From assembly GCA_014238155.1 (NCBI GenBank), contig JABABQ010000013.1:62001-126000 (forward strand): DNA of 64,000 bases, given 5' to 3'. The number at the start of each line of letters is the position of its first letter. Position 1 is the stretch's first letter. The notes under the pieces are model-generated. The model did no database searches and had not been told where the DNA came from. It saw only the letters and a list, made by a program, of their open reading frames with translations. Of this stretch, positions 1-11,210 are shown piece by piece. Origin of the DNA: Rhizobiaceae bacterium (GTDB taxonomy: Bacteria > Pseudomonadota > Alphaproteobacteria > Rhizobiales > Rhizobiaceae). The position numbers were made by a program, and so were the translations under genes.

Positions 1-461
1 TCAACTCGCCCGGGTTTTTTTCGTTCCTGAAGGATGTCGCGTACCGACGAAACCATTATCGGTTTGGGGCGTCGTTTCTGGGCTGCTTTGAGCAGAGTTC
101 CCATTTCCAGACGAACCATGCGTCGGCCAAATGGAAATGCCTCCGTGATCACGATATCCGGGTTCAACTTGTCGAAGATAACTTCGATCTCTCGGGCTCT
201 TCGCATTTGAAATGGTTTGCCGAGTGGTTGATTATCTGCATCGAGATAGGCTGAATAGCTGTTGTCGGCAGCGCGGATGGGAGAAAGGAAATGAATGGAT
301 TCGGCGGCGAATTCCACCTCCTTCAGGACCTGTCCACCATAAATAATATCGACGGCAAATCCGTGGCGCGAAAAGCCCTCGATCAATCGCTGGGCCCGGA
401 ACACATGGCCGACACCGAGAAGATGCAGAAAATAGAACAAAATTCGTGGTTTATGATCCAT
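1..461 (-). CDS. MurG-like glycosyltransferase (COG4671 type), C-terminus cut by window edge
   Basis: This is the N-terminal 153 codons of a glycosyltransferase; the frame is still open at base 1. It starts with MDHKPRILFYFLHLLGVGHV, the Gly-rich loop of MurG/COG4671-type GT-B enzymes (GVGHVFRAQRL at about residues 16-26), followed by a YGGQVLKEVEF strand-loop. The family is predicted to transfer sugars from nucleotide donors at the cytoplasmic membrane. The ATG at 461 is the only sensible start; an earlier ATG in another frame stops at once. It lies 21 bp downstream of the GT4 gene on the same strand and is the last visible gene of the ugd-led operon. Seen: motif and open frame. Inferred: a role in surface polysaccharide. 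Donor and acceptor are unknown. Confidence 0.8.
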   Translation of the reverse strand, partial: MDHKPRILFYFLHLLGVGHVFRAQRLIEGFSRHGFAVDIIYGGQVLKEVEFAAESIHFLSPIRAADNSYSAYLDADNQPLGKPFQMRRAREIEVIFDKLNPDIVITEAFPFGRRMVRLEMGTLLKAAQKRRPKPIMVSSVRDILQERKKPGRV

Positions 462-482
462 CCAAAGGCATCCGGAAATTGC

Positions 483-1721
483 TCACACCTGCCTCACGAG
501 GTCAATCAACTGATTGATTTCGGTGGCTGCGTTGAACTTCTGATGAACGATGTCTATGCCATGCTGCCCCATCACCCTTCGGCGTTTGGGATTGCGGGAA
601 AGTTGGTCGATGGCCGAGGCGAGTTTCTCTGGCTGGTCGGGTTCTATCAGCAACCCGTTTGCGCCGTCTTCAATCAGTTCGGGTATGCCGGAAATTGGCG
701 TGGAGATCACCGGTACTCCCTGGCTTTGAGCTTCGACAATAACATTGGGCAAACCGTCACGATCGCCATCAGAGGCGATACGGCAAGGCAATACGAATAT
801 GTCGCATTCGCGATAGGCCTGCAACACGCGTGATTGGGCCTGGCTGCCCAGAAATTCAAGTTTTGCCGAAATACCAAGATCATCGCCTTGCCGTTTCAGT
901 TCGGCCAGCAAAGGTCCACCTGCGATGTGGACCCATCGCCAGTGCAGATCGGTCGGCAGCAACGACAAAGCTTGCAGCAGTGTGTCAAACCCCTTCTTTT
1001 CAACGGCTCTGCCGACGCTCAGAAATCTAACAGTCCCGTCAGGAGTGGAACCATCATTTAAACTGCCGATTTCCTCTTCGCCCGGAGCCGGAAACCGGGT
1101 CAGGTCGAGACCATGATACAATAATTTGACAGCTCCCTTGTTTGCCGCCAGTGATCCAAGATGATCAGCGCCGCCTTTCGTGCAGGTGACAGTCCACTGT
1201 GCATCGTCCAGCTTCTCAGACAGTTCCCAGTCGGGAGACGTCCAGATGTCCTTGGCGTGGGCGCTGATTGAAAATGGCAGCTCCCGCATTATTGCCGCAT
1301 AACGGGTGACGGAGCCTGGAGTGTGGATGAAATGTCCATACAGCCAGCCGACATCTTCACCCAGTTCGATGGCTGCTACCATCGCTTGAACAAATCGCCG
1401 CCCGCGATTCCGTGTCCGGTCTCGCCACAAATCGTTAAGCCAAATCTGCCGCGCCTTTCGATAACCGGGCAGACGCCGCGCCTTTAGCCAGGCGTCAAAG
1501 CAGCGTCGCGGTTCGTGGTGCACATATTCTGGCAAATAGCGAACCGGAGCGGTTATTTCTTCGTGCACCGGATGACGTTTTGTATCTGTGGGATGCCGCA
1601 GCGAAATCAACTCAAGATCAAGGCCAGCCGTTTGTAGCCCCAATATTTCCTGAGCGATGAAAGTTTCGGAAAGTCTGGGATATCCTTTGAGAATGACGGC
1701 TACCTTGGAACGCGATGACAT
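483..1721 (-). CDS. Glycosyltransferase family 4 (GT-B fold)
   Basis: A 412-residue GT-B glycosyltransferase. The N-terminal part carries GYPRLSETFIAQE (about residues 13-25), typical of the WcaL/exopolysaccharide branch of GT4. The C-terminal donor-binding half has SVGRAVEKKGFDTLLQAL and the EX7E-like stretch GLPNVIVEAQSQGVPVIS (about 323-340). Such enzymes transfer a sugar from a nucleotide donor with retention of configuration. Its start overlaps the stop of the upstream MurG-like gene by one base (TGATG), so translation is probably coupled. With ugd upstream and MurG-like genes on both sides it belongs to a small polysaccharide or glycolipid assembly operon. The sugar specificity cannot be read from the sequence. 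Confidence 0.88.
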   Translation of the reverse strand: MSSRSKVAVILKGYPRLSETFIAQEILGLQTAGLDLELISLRHPTDTKRHPVHEEITAPVRYLPEYVHHEPRRCFDAWLKARRLPGYRKARQIWLNDLWRDRTRNRGRRFVQAMVAAIELGEDVGWLYGHFIHTPGSVTRYAAIMRELPFSISAHAKDIWTSPDWELSEKLDDAQWTVTCTKGGADHLGSLAANKGAVKLLYHGLDLTRFPAPGEEEIGSLNDGSTPDGTVRFLSVGRAVEKKGFDTLLQALSLLPTDLHWRWVHIAGGPLLAELKRQGDDLGISAKLEFLGSQAQSRVLQAYRECDIFVLPCRIASDGDRDGLPNVIVEAQSQGVPVISTPISGIPELIEDGANGLLIEPDQPEKLASAIDQLSRNPKRRRVMGQHGIDIVHQKFNAATEINQLIDLVRQV

Positions 1722-2968
1722 CAGGAAACTATTTGCTCTTCTGCTGAGTGCGCAATCGCTTTTGATATATCTCCCTGTGCGGCTGCACTGCTCAATGCCT
1801 GCATTTCTTCAACACGCCTGCAAATCGACTGGAGGCCATCAAGGTGCAAATCGTAGTTGGATTGCGACGGCGCCGGCATATTTGGCAGAGCGTGCAGCGC
1901 ATCTGCCATTTTGGCTGGATCGATTGCATTATCCGTATCCAGAACCCGGGCCAGACCCAGTTCACTGGCTCGAGTTGCCCGAATCAATTGTTCCTTGCGT
2001 GGCCGTGTCCTGGGAACAAATAATGCCGGTTTGTTAAATGACAGGACTTCACAAAATGTATTGTATCCGCACATGCCAACAACGCCGGTCGCGCCGTCCA
2101 TGATGGTTTCCAGTTCATTGTCAAAATCGATGACAATCACGTCTTTGAGATTGTTGGCGCGCTGGTGGATTTCTTCGCGTTGCTCGCTTCTCATGAATGG
2201 TCCGGGGACCAGCACCAGTGGGTAAATGAGATTGCGGTCATGCTCGCGGGCAGCCAGAACCATGGACATCAGATCAGCGCCATCTCCACCACCGCCGGCA
2301 GTGACCAGAATGTAATTATTGGGCAGCGGTTGCTGGAACCGGTGATGTTCAGTTGAGGGGGTTTCGCGCTGCAGAAATCCGGTATAGCGCAGCTTGTTGA
2401 GGATGCGCTGTGGCGTCGTCAGACCTTGCAATGGATTCCAAAAATCTTCGGGGCCATAAATCCAGATATCATCATAAAGACCGGCAATCTTTTCCATGAC
2501 TTCCTTTTTACGCCATTCCTCCTCCAGCAATTCGGCAGAATCCATGACGTCGCGAAGTCCCAGAACCGTGGTGCATCCTTTCATTTGAAGCGCCACGAGG
2601 GTTTTTTCAACTTCGCCGCGCAACCCCATAGGTTCCTTATCGACGATGAAAATATCCGGGTCGAAAAACTCGGCGGTTTCGAGGATCAATGCCTCTCGAA
2701 TCGCCAGAGTATCGCCGATGTCGATGTGATTGCTTATCGACGTGTATTCACCGGAATAGAGTTTGATAACGCTGGGAATTTTGACGAAGTCCACGCGTGC
2801 CTTGAAGTCAAATGCGCCTGCAATTTGTGAGCCGGAAATGATCAAGACTGTGAGGCCCTTGAAGCGGTCAACCAGAGCGTGCGCAATGGCGCGGCATCGG
2901 CGCAGATGTCCGAGCCCGAACGTATCGTGGCTGTACATCAATATGCGGGCGTCGTTAAGGCGTTTCAT
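1721..2968 (-). CDS. MurG-like glycosyltransferase (COG4671 type)
   Basis: About 415 residues. The start chosen is the ATG at 2968, preceded by TTTAGGAA; this places the conserved YSHDTFGLGHLRRC motif at residues 12-25, as is usual in the family. An in-frame ATG at 3049 would add 27 low-information residues. The C-terminal half has the glycosyltransferase-28-like donor loop VTAGGGGDG and GYNTFCEVLSFNKPALFVP. The predicted role is transfer of a sugar from a nucleotide donor. It lies between ugd and a GT4 gene, all on the minus strand, and its stop overlaps the GT4 start. A second, truncated member of the same family lies at 1-461, so the operon has two MurG-like enzymes around one GT4. Confidence 0.82.
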   Translation of the reverse strand: MKRLNDARILMYSHDTFGLGHLRRCRAIAHALVDRFKGLTVLIISGSQIAGAFDFKARVDFVKIPSVIKLYSGEYTSISNHIDIGDTLAIREALILETAEFFDPDIFIVDKEPMGLRGEVEKTLVALQMKGCTTVLGLRDVMDSAELLEEEWRKKEVMEKIAGLYDDIWIYGPEDFWNPLQGLTTPQRILNKLRYTGFLQRETPSTEHHRFQQPLPNNYILVTAGGGGDGADLMSMVLAAREHDRNLIYPLVLVPGPFMRSEQREEIHQRANNLKDVIVIDFDNELETIMDGATGVVGMCGYNTFCEVLSFNKPALFVPRTRPRKEQLIRATRASELGLARVLDTDNAIDPAKMADALHALPNMPAPSQSNYDLHLDGLQSICRRVEEMQALSSAAAQGDISKAIAHSAEEQIVS

Positions 2969-3088
2969 ATTCCTAAATTGTGCGACCCTATCTCCACCGT
3001 GCTGAACTTTAGATTGCCCTGAAGATAACTGCAACGGTTGAGTCGTCATCCTGCAACTTCTGTGATGGCGACGTTGGTAACAATTCTG

Positions 3089-4423
3089 CTACTCCGCCGT
3101 CGGTCGACCCAGCGACAGGTATTGAAAGCCGAGTTTCGCCATCGATTCAGGCGAATAGAGATTTCTCAGATCGATCACCACCGGAGCATTCAAAAGTGTC
3201 TTTTTTTCGGCCCAGTTGATCATTTTGATCGCATCCCATTCGGTCAGTACGACCACGGCATCCGCACCCGAAAGTGCCTCGTCTATCTTTGTGGTGGTTT
3301 CGATGTGATCGATGGCGGCACCGGCTGCCGCTGCAGCTTCGGGATCGAAGCCTATGACACTGGCCCCCTGTTTGATCAACAGCGGGGCAATAACCGTACT
3401 GGCAGCAGATCTGATATCATCAGTATTTGCTTTGAATGCCAGACCAAGCACCGCTATGCGTTTGTCAATCATCGGGTGTTTTTTGTCTGTTTGCCAGCAA
3501 TCGGCGCAGAAATCGGCAATTTTTCGCCCAAGACGGCGAATATGATTGGAATTTGAATCAACCACGCTTTCGATAATCCGTGAGGGGGAATCGGCCTCCT
3601 GCGCCAAAATGGTGAGAGCCAGGGTGTCTTTGGGAAAGCAGGATCCGCCATAGCCAGGTCCCGGTTTCAGGAATGCAGCGCCAATGCGGGAATCCAAACC
3701 GATCCCCACCGCCAAATCGTCGACATTGGCACCGGTCGCATCGCACAAATTGGCCATTTCGTTAATGAACGCCACTTTTGCCGCCAAAAAGGCATTGGCT
3801 GAATATTTAATCAGCTCTGACGTTTCCAGCGACGTTTTGATCACCGGCACCTTCGTTGCTTCAAAATGTGCATATATTTCACACATAATGGCTTCAGCAT
3901 CGGTTGAATTTGTACCAAAGACGATGCGATCGGGCTGCATGAAGTCTGACACCGCGTCACCTTCGCGCAAAAATTCCGGGTTGGACGTGACGTGGAACGC
4001 ATGTTCAATGTCATGTTTACCCAATATACGACCTACCCGACGACAGGTTCCGACTGGCACGGTTGATTTGACGACGATCATCTTGTCGCCGTTAGCGGCT
4101 TTGGCAATCTGCTTGGCTGCGTTTTCTACCTGGGTTAAATCGGACCTTCCATCAGATGCCTGGGGCGTTCCAACAGCAAGGAATATAACATCAACCGATT
4201 CAACGGCTTGTGTGAGGTCTGTCGAAAATGAAAGGTGTCCATTTTGGACTCCCTGGTCAACAATTTCCTTCAAACCAGGTTCGAAAATTGGTATTGCGCC
4301 GCCACACAAAGCATTAATCTTGGTTTGATCCTGATCAACACAGATAATTTCATGGCCGATTTTGGCAAGGCAGGCACCTGTGACGAGGCCAACATAGCCT
4401 GTTCCGATCATGGCAATTTTCAT
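3089..4423 (-). CDS. ugd: UDP-glucose 6-dehydrogenase
   Basis: Oxidises UDP-glucose to UDP-glucuronate with two NAD+, supplying acidic precursors for exopolysaccharide or glycolipid. It is about 444 residues, normal for the family. The N-terminal Rossmann fold begins MKIAMIGTGYVGLVTG; the catalytic cysteine is in GYGGSCFPKDTLAL (about Cys262), and the C-terminal UDP-binding domain contains GLAFKANTDDIRSA. I chose the ATG at 4423, which has CAGGTG six bases upstream; an ATG three codons earlier (4432) is possible. It is the first gene of the minus-strand glycosyltransferase operon and is divergent from the GGDEF-EAL gene across about 160 bp. All key residues appear intact. Confidence 0.95.
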   Translation of the reverse strand: MKIAMIGTGYVGLVTGACLAKIGHEIICVDQDQTKINALCGGAIPIFEPGLKEIVDQGVQNGHLSFSTDLTQAVESVDVIFLAVGTPQASDGRSDLTQVENAAKQIAKAANGDKMIVVKSTVPVGTCRRVGRILGKHDIEHAFHVTSNPEFLREGDAVSDFMQPDRIVFGTNSTDAEAIMCEIYAHFEATKVPVIKTSLETSELIKYSANAFLAAKVAFINEMANLCDATGANVDDLAVGIGLDSRIGAAFLKPGPGYGGSCFPKDTLALTILAQEADSPSRIIESVVDSNSNHIRRLGRKIADFCADCWQTDKKHPMIDKRIAVLGLAFKANTDDIRSAASTVIAPLLIKQGASVIGFDPEAAAAAGAAIDHIETTTKIDEALSGADAVVVLTEWDAIKMINWAEKKTLLNAPVVIDLRNLYSPESMAKLGFQYLSLGRPTAE

Positions 4424-4584
4424 TACATACACCTGCTTTTGGGCGAATTGAGTGCCTGTTCCGGCATCGTGGTCATGGGATTAACCTTCGTTTAGCCATA
4501 AGATCAATCCATTTGGCGGATTTTATATAAAAGTTTAGGAACGTTACCTAGTCTGCCTTTACATAATCTGGGGGTGGCACATAA

Positions 4585-6909
4585 ATGATTTCACAACTGA
4601 AAATAGGTCGAGGATCCGACGGTCCTGTCTATCAGTCGTTTGTGTTGTCGATTTATTCTGACGATAAGCTGTTATTGCTGGGCGTGCCGACGACGGCCTT
4701 CGCCGTGGCGTTGACAGGATATATGTCCAATTCAATCGAACTTTATCTCGTTGCAACCGCAATGTTCGTTGTCGGCTGCCTTCGATATTTGCTGACCAGA
4801 TCCTTTCAGCGCACCCACGAACTCAGGAAATTTGCACATCAAGACTATCAGCGATGGGAAACCCGCTACACGATGGTGGCAGTATTGCATGGTTTTATCC
4901 TTGGTGCATGGTTTCCGGTGACAGTCCTATTCGGTAATTCATTCGCGGAATTTGTCAGCATTGCCTTCATTTTTGGCAATTTGATCGGTGTTTGTGGGCG
5001 ATGTTTTCCCATTGCACGGCTGGTTAACGGTCAGATTTTGGCCGTTGGTACTCCATTGATCGCGGGCCTGCTGTATAAGGGGGACGCCTATCTGGCACTG
5101 GCGCTTATGTTGATGCCCTATATATTCGGTTTGCGAAAACTTGCGGCGCGACAGCGGGAAAACCTGCTGAACAATGTGGTCAATCGACGAAAAGCCGAAG
5201 AATTGGCAACCCAACTAAATAATACCCTGGAAAATGTTCCCCAGGGCATTTGCATGTTTGACCATCGCGGATTTCTGGAAGTAGCCAACAAACATATCGG
5301 TTCGTTTGTCCGCAAGCCGCTTAGGTCTCTTCGAGGCATGTCATTGGACGATCTCATTCGACTCCTCAACGCAGATTTTGGCCTGTCAAATGAGCATGTA
5401 GCAGAAGTGCGGGAATGGGTTGCTGATCTAAAACAAAGTTCCATCGCTCTGATTTTCGAAATTGGAGCGAAGAAGAAATCCAGCATGAAATTTCGCGCCT
5501 CGCGCATGGAAAATGGCGGGATCGTCATGACATTCGAGGATATATCGCGTGAAGTGGATGCTGCCACGACGATCGAACACATGGCCCGCTTTGACCGTCT
5601 GACCGGGTTGATGAACCGAAATCAGCTGCCGCAACACATCGATGCACAATTGAAGGAGTTGGGCAAAAATCAAAAATGCGCCGTGCTTTTGGTGAATCTG
5701 GACCGGTTTAAACAGGTCAATGATGCACTGGGCCACAGCAAAGGCGATATTCTGTTGCGCAATGTTGCTGAGAGGTTGACGCGACTGGCCACGGGGCTGG
5801 GCGAATGCGCGCGGTATGGCGGTGATGAATTTGCCATTGTGATACGTGAAAAACATAGTCTGGACGTGGCAGCTCATCTGGCTGACTCCATTTGTGATTC
5901 CTTTGCAAAACCTTTCCGCCTTGGTGGTCGGAAAGTGCTTTTGGAATGCAGCATCGGTATTGTCCTGAGCAACGAAGAAAACAATACTGCGGAGAATTTG
6001 CTCAAAAATGCAGATTTGGCCTTGTTGAGTGCCAAGACCCACGGGCGTGGCGATTGGCGTGTGTTCAATTCTGAGATGAGTCGGGAAATGCAACGCCGCC
6101 ATAGATTGGAAAATGATTTGCGTGTGGCCTTGGCCAGCGATCAGTTTGAAGCGCATTTCCAACCGATTGTGAACGTCAAAAAGGGCAGGGTTACGGTTTG
6201 CGAAGCACTGCTGCGCTGGAAGCATCCGACAGCCGGTTACATCTCTCCAACAAGCTTTATTCCGATTGCCGAAGAATTGGGCCTGATATCGGAAATTGGC
6301 TCCTGGATGCTGTTTGAGGCCTGCGCTGCCTGTGCATCCTGGCCGGGCGGAACACGAGTTGCCGTAAATCTGTCGCCAATCCAGTTCAAACACGGCGACC
6401 TTGTGCAAACCGTAAAAGAAGCTCTATCGACCAGTGGTCTGGAACCGGAGCGACTTGAGCTGGAAATTACTGAGTCTCTCATGCTCGAAAATGTTGAAAA
6501 GACAATCGATCTGCTCAATCAATTCAAACGTATGGGTGTTCGCATATCGCTGGATGATTTTGGGACCGGCTATTCCAGCCTCAGCTACATGAATGAACTG
6601 CCGCTCGATAAGGTAAAAATCGACCGATCCTTCATTCTCGACCTGCATCAGAATTCAAACAGCCTTACCCTTGTGCAGGCGGTGACGGCGCTGGGTCAGA
6701 AACTCGGTTTGACGGTTGTTCTGGAAGGTATCGAAACCAAGGAACAGCTGCAGGTAATCTTAGCCCAAACACCGATTGACGAAATCCAGGGCTACCTGTT
6801 CAGCAGGCCGGTTAGTGGCGAATTGGTGCGTCCGCTTCTGGACAAGCGTCAAAGTGCAAACAAGTCAATGTTGGCGAAATTGACTGAATGCACGCGCATC
6901 GCCGCTTAA
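4585..6909 (+). CDS. Membrane GGDEF-EAL protein (cyclic di-GMP turnover)
   Basis: A 774-residue cyclic di-GMP enzyme. The N-terminal 200 residues hold several hydrophobic segments, followed by a PAS-like region. The GGDEF domain (FDRLTGLMNRNQL, then ARYGGDEFAIV) has an intact active site. The EAL domain carries EALLRW, AVNLSPIQF, LELEITESLM, LDDFGTGYSSLSYM, VKIDRSFI, VVLEGIET and QGYLFSRPV, so its metal-binding and catalytic residues are also present. Both synthesis and hydrolysis are possible. No RxxD inhibition site is seen just before GGDEF. A strong GGGGGTGG precedes the ATG. It is divergent from the polysaccharide operon, and cyclic di-GMP commonly controls such operons; that link is inferred. 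Confidence 0.93.
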   Translation: MISQLKIGRGSDGPVYQSFVLSIYSDDKLLLLGVPTTAFAVALTGYMSNSIELYLVATAMFVVGCLRYLLTRSFQRTHELRKFAHQDYQRWETRYTMVAVLHGFILGAWFPVTVLFGNSFAEFVSIAFIFGNLIGVCGRCFPIARLVNGQILAVGTPLIAGLLYKGDAYLALALMLMPYIFGLRKLAARQRENLLNNVVNRRKAEELATQLNNTLENVPQGICMFDHRGFLEVANKHIGSFVRKPLRSLRGMSLDDLIRLLNADFGLSNEHVAEVREWVADLKQSSIALIFEIGAKKKSSMKFRASRMENGGIVMTFEDISREVDAATTIEHMARFDRLTGLMNRNQLPQHIDAQLKELGKNQKCAVLLVNLDRFKQVNDALGHSKGDILLRNVAERLTRLATGLGECARYGGDEFAIVIREKHSLDVAAHLADSICDSFAKPFRLGGRKVLLECSIGIVLSNEENNTAENLLKNADLALLSAKTHGRGDWRVFNSEMSREMQRRHRLENDLRVALASDQFEAHFQPIVNVKKGRVTVCEALLRWKHPTAGYISPTSFIPIAEELGLISEIGSWMLFEACAACASWPGGTRVAVNLSPIQFKHGDLVQTVKEALSTSGLEPERLELEITESLMLENVEKTIDLLNQFKRMGVRISLDDFGTGYSSLSYMNELPLDKVKIDRSFILDLHQNSNSLTLVQAVTALGQKLGLTVVLEGIETKEQLQVILAQTPIDEIQGYLFSRPVSGELVRPLLDKRQSANKSMLAKLTECTRIAA

Positions 6910-6937
6910 AAATTTCTTAATCCACATCAGCCGAATT

Positions 6938-6958
6938 TGTTAACCAATTTGGTAAACA
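6938..6958. promoter_or_regulatory. Imperfect inverted repeat upstream of the FeeM-like gene
   Basis: TGTTAACCAA and TTGGTAAACA form 10-base arms with one mismatch around a one-base centre. The 11-mer ATTTGTTAACC overlapping it (6935-6945) recurs at 6989-6999, 54 bp downstream. It may be an operator for the gene at 7009. No regulator is assigned. Confidence 0.35.
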
Positions 6959-6982
6959 GATCCCGCAAACGCTTTACAACAA

Positions 6983-6997
6983 TTAACAATTTGTTAA
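6983..6997. promoter_or_regulatory. Perfect 7-base inverted repeat just before the FeeM-like gene
   Basis: TTAACAA-T-TTGTTAA is a perfect palindrome ending 11 bases before the ATG at 7009. It contains the second copy of the GTTAACC repeat and could block transcription or ribosome access. This is seen in the sequence; the function is inferred. Confidence 0.4.
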
Positions 6998-7008
6998 CCT
7001 AAATTCCG

Positions 7009-7779
7009 ATGAGATTGGGCAAGGCTCGGGGCGGAATGGTTAGTTTACATAAAATTGGTGCGAATAGTGCGTTGGCCGACATGGCTGCGAACTTAACTTT
7101 GGAAGATCGCGTAAAAGCTATTGCGCATCGTGTTGAATACCGTCGAATGGTGGATTTTGAAGACCGCGAGGCGATTTATCATCTAAGGCGGAGAGCCTAT
7201 TCTAAAAAATATGCCAACGTTGAAGAGTGGGCCGCTGAAGCTATTGATGATCCGCATGTAGACAATTCGGTGACTATTGGCATGTTCATTGATGGCCGTC
7301 TGGTTGGATCCGTGAAGGTGACAGTTGCCACGCTGGCATTTCCAGATTGTCAGAGCCGCACATTTGCGCCGAACGTGGTTGATGCATTGTTGGACAAAGG
7401 CGGCGTCTATATTGATCCTGGCAGATTGGTAGCCGATCCGGCTGCGACACGAGAGTTTCCGGAACTGCCTTACCTGTTGATCAAAATTCCGATGTTGGCG
7501 TGCCAATATTTTGAGGCACATTCTTGTTTTTCTCTGGTCGCGGCAAATCATGCTTCGTTTTATCGTCGGGTGTTCAAATCAAAGATGATATCGGGACCGA
7601 TCTGGTACGAGCCGTTGCAGTCCGATGTTTTGCTAATGTGCGGCAGCGTTGACGATGTGCGTGCAAGCATTCTCAAGCGCTTTCCGTTCTGGAAAGCACA
7701 GTATCTGGAAATGCGTCAGATGTTTGGCTCGTTTGACGAGTGGAAATGCATCGAGCAATCAAGCTGCATTGCCGCCTAA
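7009..7779 (+). CDS. FeeM-like N-acyl amino acid synthase / GNAT-fold acyltransferase
   Basis: A 256-residue protein that resembles the catalytic core of FeeM-type N-acyl amino acid synthases, relatives of acyl-homoserine-lactone synthases. Recognisable features: an early Arg-rich helix (REAIYHLRRRAYSKKY), a beta-strand GMFIDGRLVGSVKVTV, the loop YIDPGRLVADP, and a late hydrophobic strand followed by AANHASFYRRVF. The family moves a long acyl chain, usually from acyl-ACP, to an amino acid. A start at 7009 or 7036 is possible. It stands alone, between the GGDEF-EAL gene and oxyR, with palindromes directly upstream. The assignment rests on remembered family patterns; the acyl acceptor is unknown, and a plain GNAT acetyltransferase is the alternative. 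Confidence 0.6.
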   Translation: MRLGKARGGMVSLHKIGANSALADMAANLTLEDRVKAIAHRVEYRRMVDFEDREAIYHLRRRAYSKKYANVEEWAAEAIDDPHVDNSVTIGMFIDGRLVGSVKVTVATLAFPDCQSRTFAPNVVDALLDKGGVYIDPGRLVADPAATREFPELPYLLIKIPMLACQYFEAHSCFSLVAANHASFYRRVFKSKMISGPIWYEPLQSDVLLMCGSVDDVRASILKRFPFWKAQYLEMRQMFGSFDEWKCIEQSSCIAA

Positions 7780-7817
7780 GATATTAGAGCCTGTGGGTTC
7801 AGCAACATTTCTGCAAA

Positions 7818-8732
7818 TCAGACTTTGATTTGGCTTGTTCGCAGGCTTTCTGCGGAGCGCTTCACAACTTCTGCGACCTGCATCAATTGTTGAACGAGCG
7901 GGCTGGTTTTGCGCCAGATCATGCCGATTGTTCTCGATGGTTCAGGATGTTTAAAACGCGCAACCGATACCGCGCCTGAGCCAGATTCCAGAGCCACGGC
8001 CATTTCAGGTATCAATGTTACACCGATACCGGCGCTGACCATTTGGACCAGGGTTGACAGCGACGAGCCGTCCAATCCGCCATCGGATGGCGCTGACTGA
8101 ATATTACAGAAAGACAGGGCCTGATCGCGAAAACAATGACCTTCTTCGAGCAACAACAGGCGCAAGTTACGCAAGGTTTCGCCATCAGGAACAGGCTGGC
8201 CTGCGTCTGAATTTGGTCGAACAAGCACAAAGTTTTCGGAAAATAATCCGACTTCCGTAAATGAAGGTTCCGATACCGGTAGGGCGACGATGGCAGTGTC
8301 TATGCGCCCTTCGGCAAGTTCCTGAATGAGTTTTGAGGTCATGGTCTCCCGCACATGTATGTCGAGATCACCGTTGATGCGCTTAAGGTTGCCTATTATG
8401 GTCGGCAGCAGATAGGGAGCAATGGTGGGAATTACACCAATTCTCAACCGCCCCGACAATCGGTCACGCGAAGCTCGTGCCAGGTCTTGAAGTTCCTCCA
8501 CAGAGCGCAAAATATTCCGAACCCGATGGGCAAAGTCTTCTCCAAAAGTTGTCAGCCGAACCTGACGGGAGCCGCGTTCAAAGAGCACAATGCCGAGCTG
8601 AGTTTCCAACTCCTTTATCTGCAATGACAAGGCCGGTTGTGAAATAGCGCATGAATTGGCCGCCTGACCAAAATGACCATGCAGTGCAAGCGCTTCAAAA
8701 TAACGCAGCTGTTTGATGGTCAGATTGCCCAT
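7818..8732 (-). CDS. oxyR: OxyR, hydrogen-peroxide-sensing LysR-family regulator
   Basis: A 304-residue LysR-type regulator. The N-terminal winged helix-turn-helix is MGNLTIKQLRYFEALALHGHFGQAA onward. The sensing region contains LLLLEEGHCFRDQALSFC, in which the two cysteines are nine residues apart, as Cys199 and Cys208 are in E. coli OxyR. Peroxide forms a disulfide between them and activates transcription of peroxidase genes. It is divergent from katG, the classic arrangement. A palindrome overlaps its own start codon (8731-8745), which would suit autoregulation. Length and domains are normal for the family. Confidence 0.95.
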   Translation of the reverse strand: MGNLTIKQLRYFEALALHGHFGQAANSCAISQPALSLQIKELETQLGIVLFERGSRQVRLTTFGEDFAHRVRNILRSVEELQDLARASRDRLSGRLRIGVIPTIAPYLLPTIIGNLKRINGDLDIHVRETMTSKLIQELAEGRIDTAIVALPVSEPSFTEVGLFSENFVLVRPNSDAGQPVPDGETLRNLRLLLLEEGHCFRDQALSFCNIQSAPSDGGLDGSSLSTLVQMVSAGIGVTLIPEMAVALESGSGAVSVARFKHPEPSRTIGMIWRKTSPLVQQLMQVAEVVKRSAESLRTSQIKV

Positions 8733-8745
8733 AAGTGCAACTTAT
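8731..8745. promoter_or_regulatory. Inverted repeat over the oxyR start codon
   Basis: ATAAGT-GCA-ACTTAT, with perfect 6-base arms, covers two bases of the oxyR start codon and its immediate upstream region. It could be a self-repression site or an RNA hairpin hiding the ribosome-binding site. Inferred from symmetry only. Confidence 0.35.
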
Positions 8746-11154
<2,409 letters not shown>

Positions 11155-11166
11155 GGAATAATCTGG

Positions 11167-11210
11167 ACCGGCACTGCCGCCAGGCAGTGTCGGTCGAGGT
11201 CTTTTTTTTT
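11167..11210 (+). terminator. Rho-independent terminator of katG
   Basis: A 12-bp stem (ACCGGCACTGCC / GGCAGTGTCGGT, one G-T pair) with a GCCA loop lies 12 bases after the katG stop. A run of nine T follows after seven bases, a wider gap than usual. The T-run abuts the stop of the LysE remnant on the other strand. Confidence 0.65.

Noticed and set aside
5428-6408. 326-codon open frame antisense to the first GGDEF-EAL gene
   Set aside because: It overlaps intact GGDEF and EAL motifs on the plus strand and encodes no recognisable protein.
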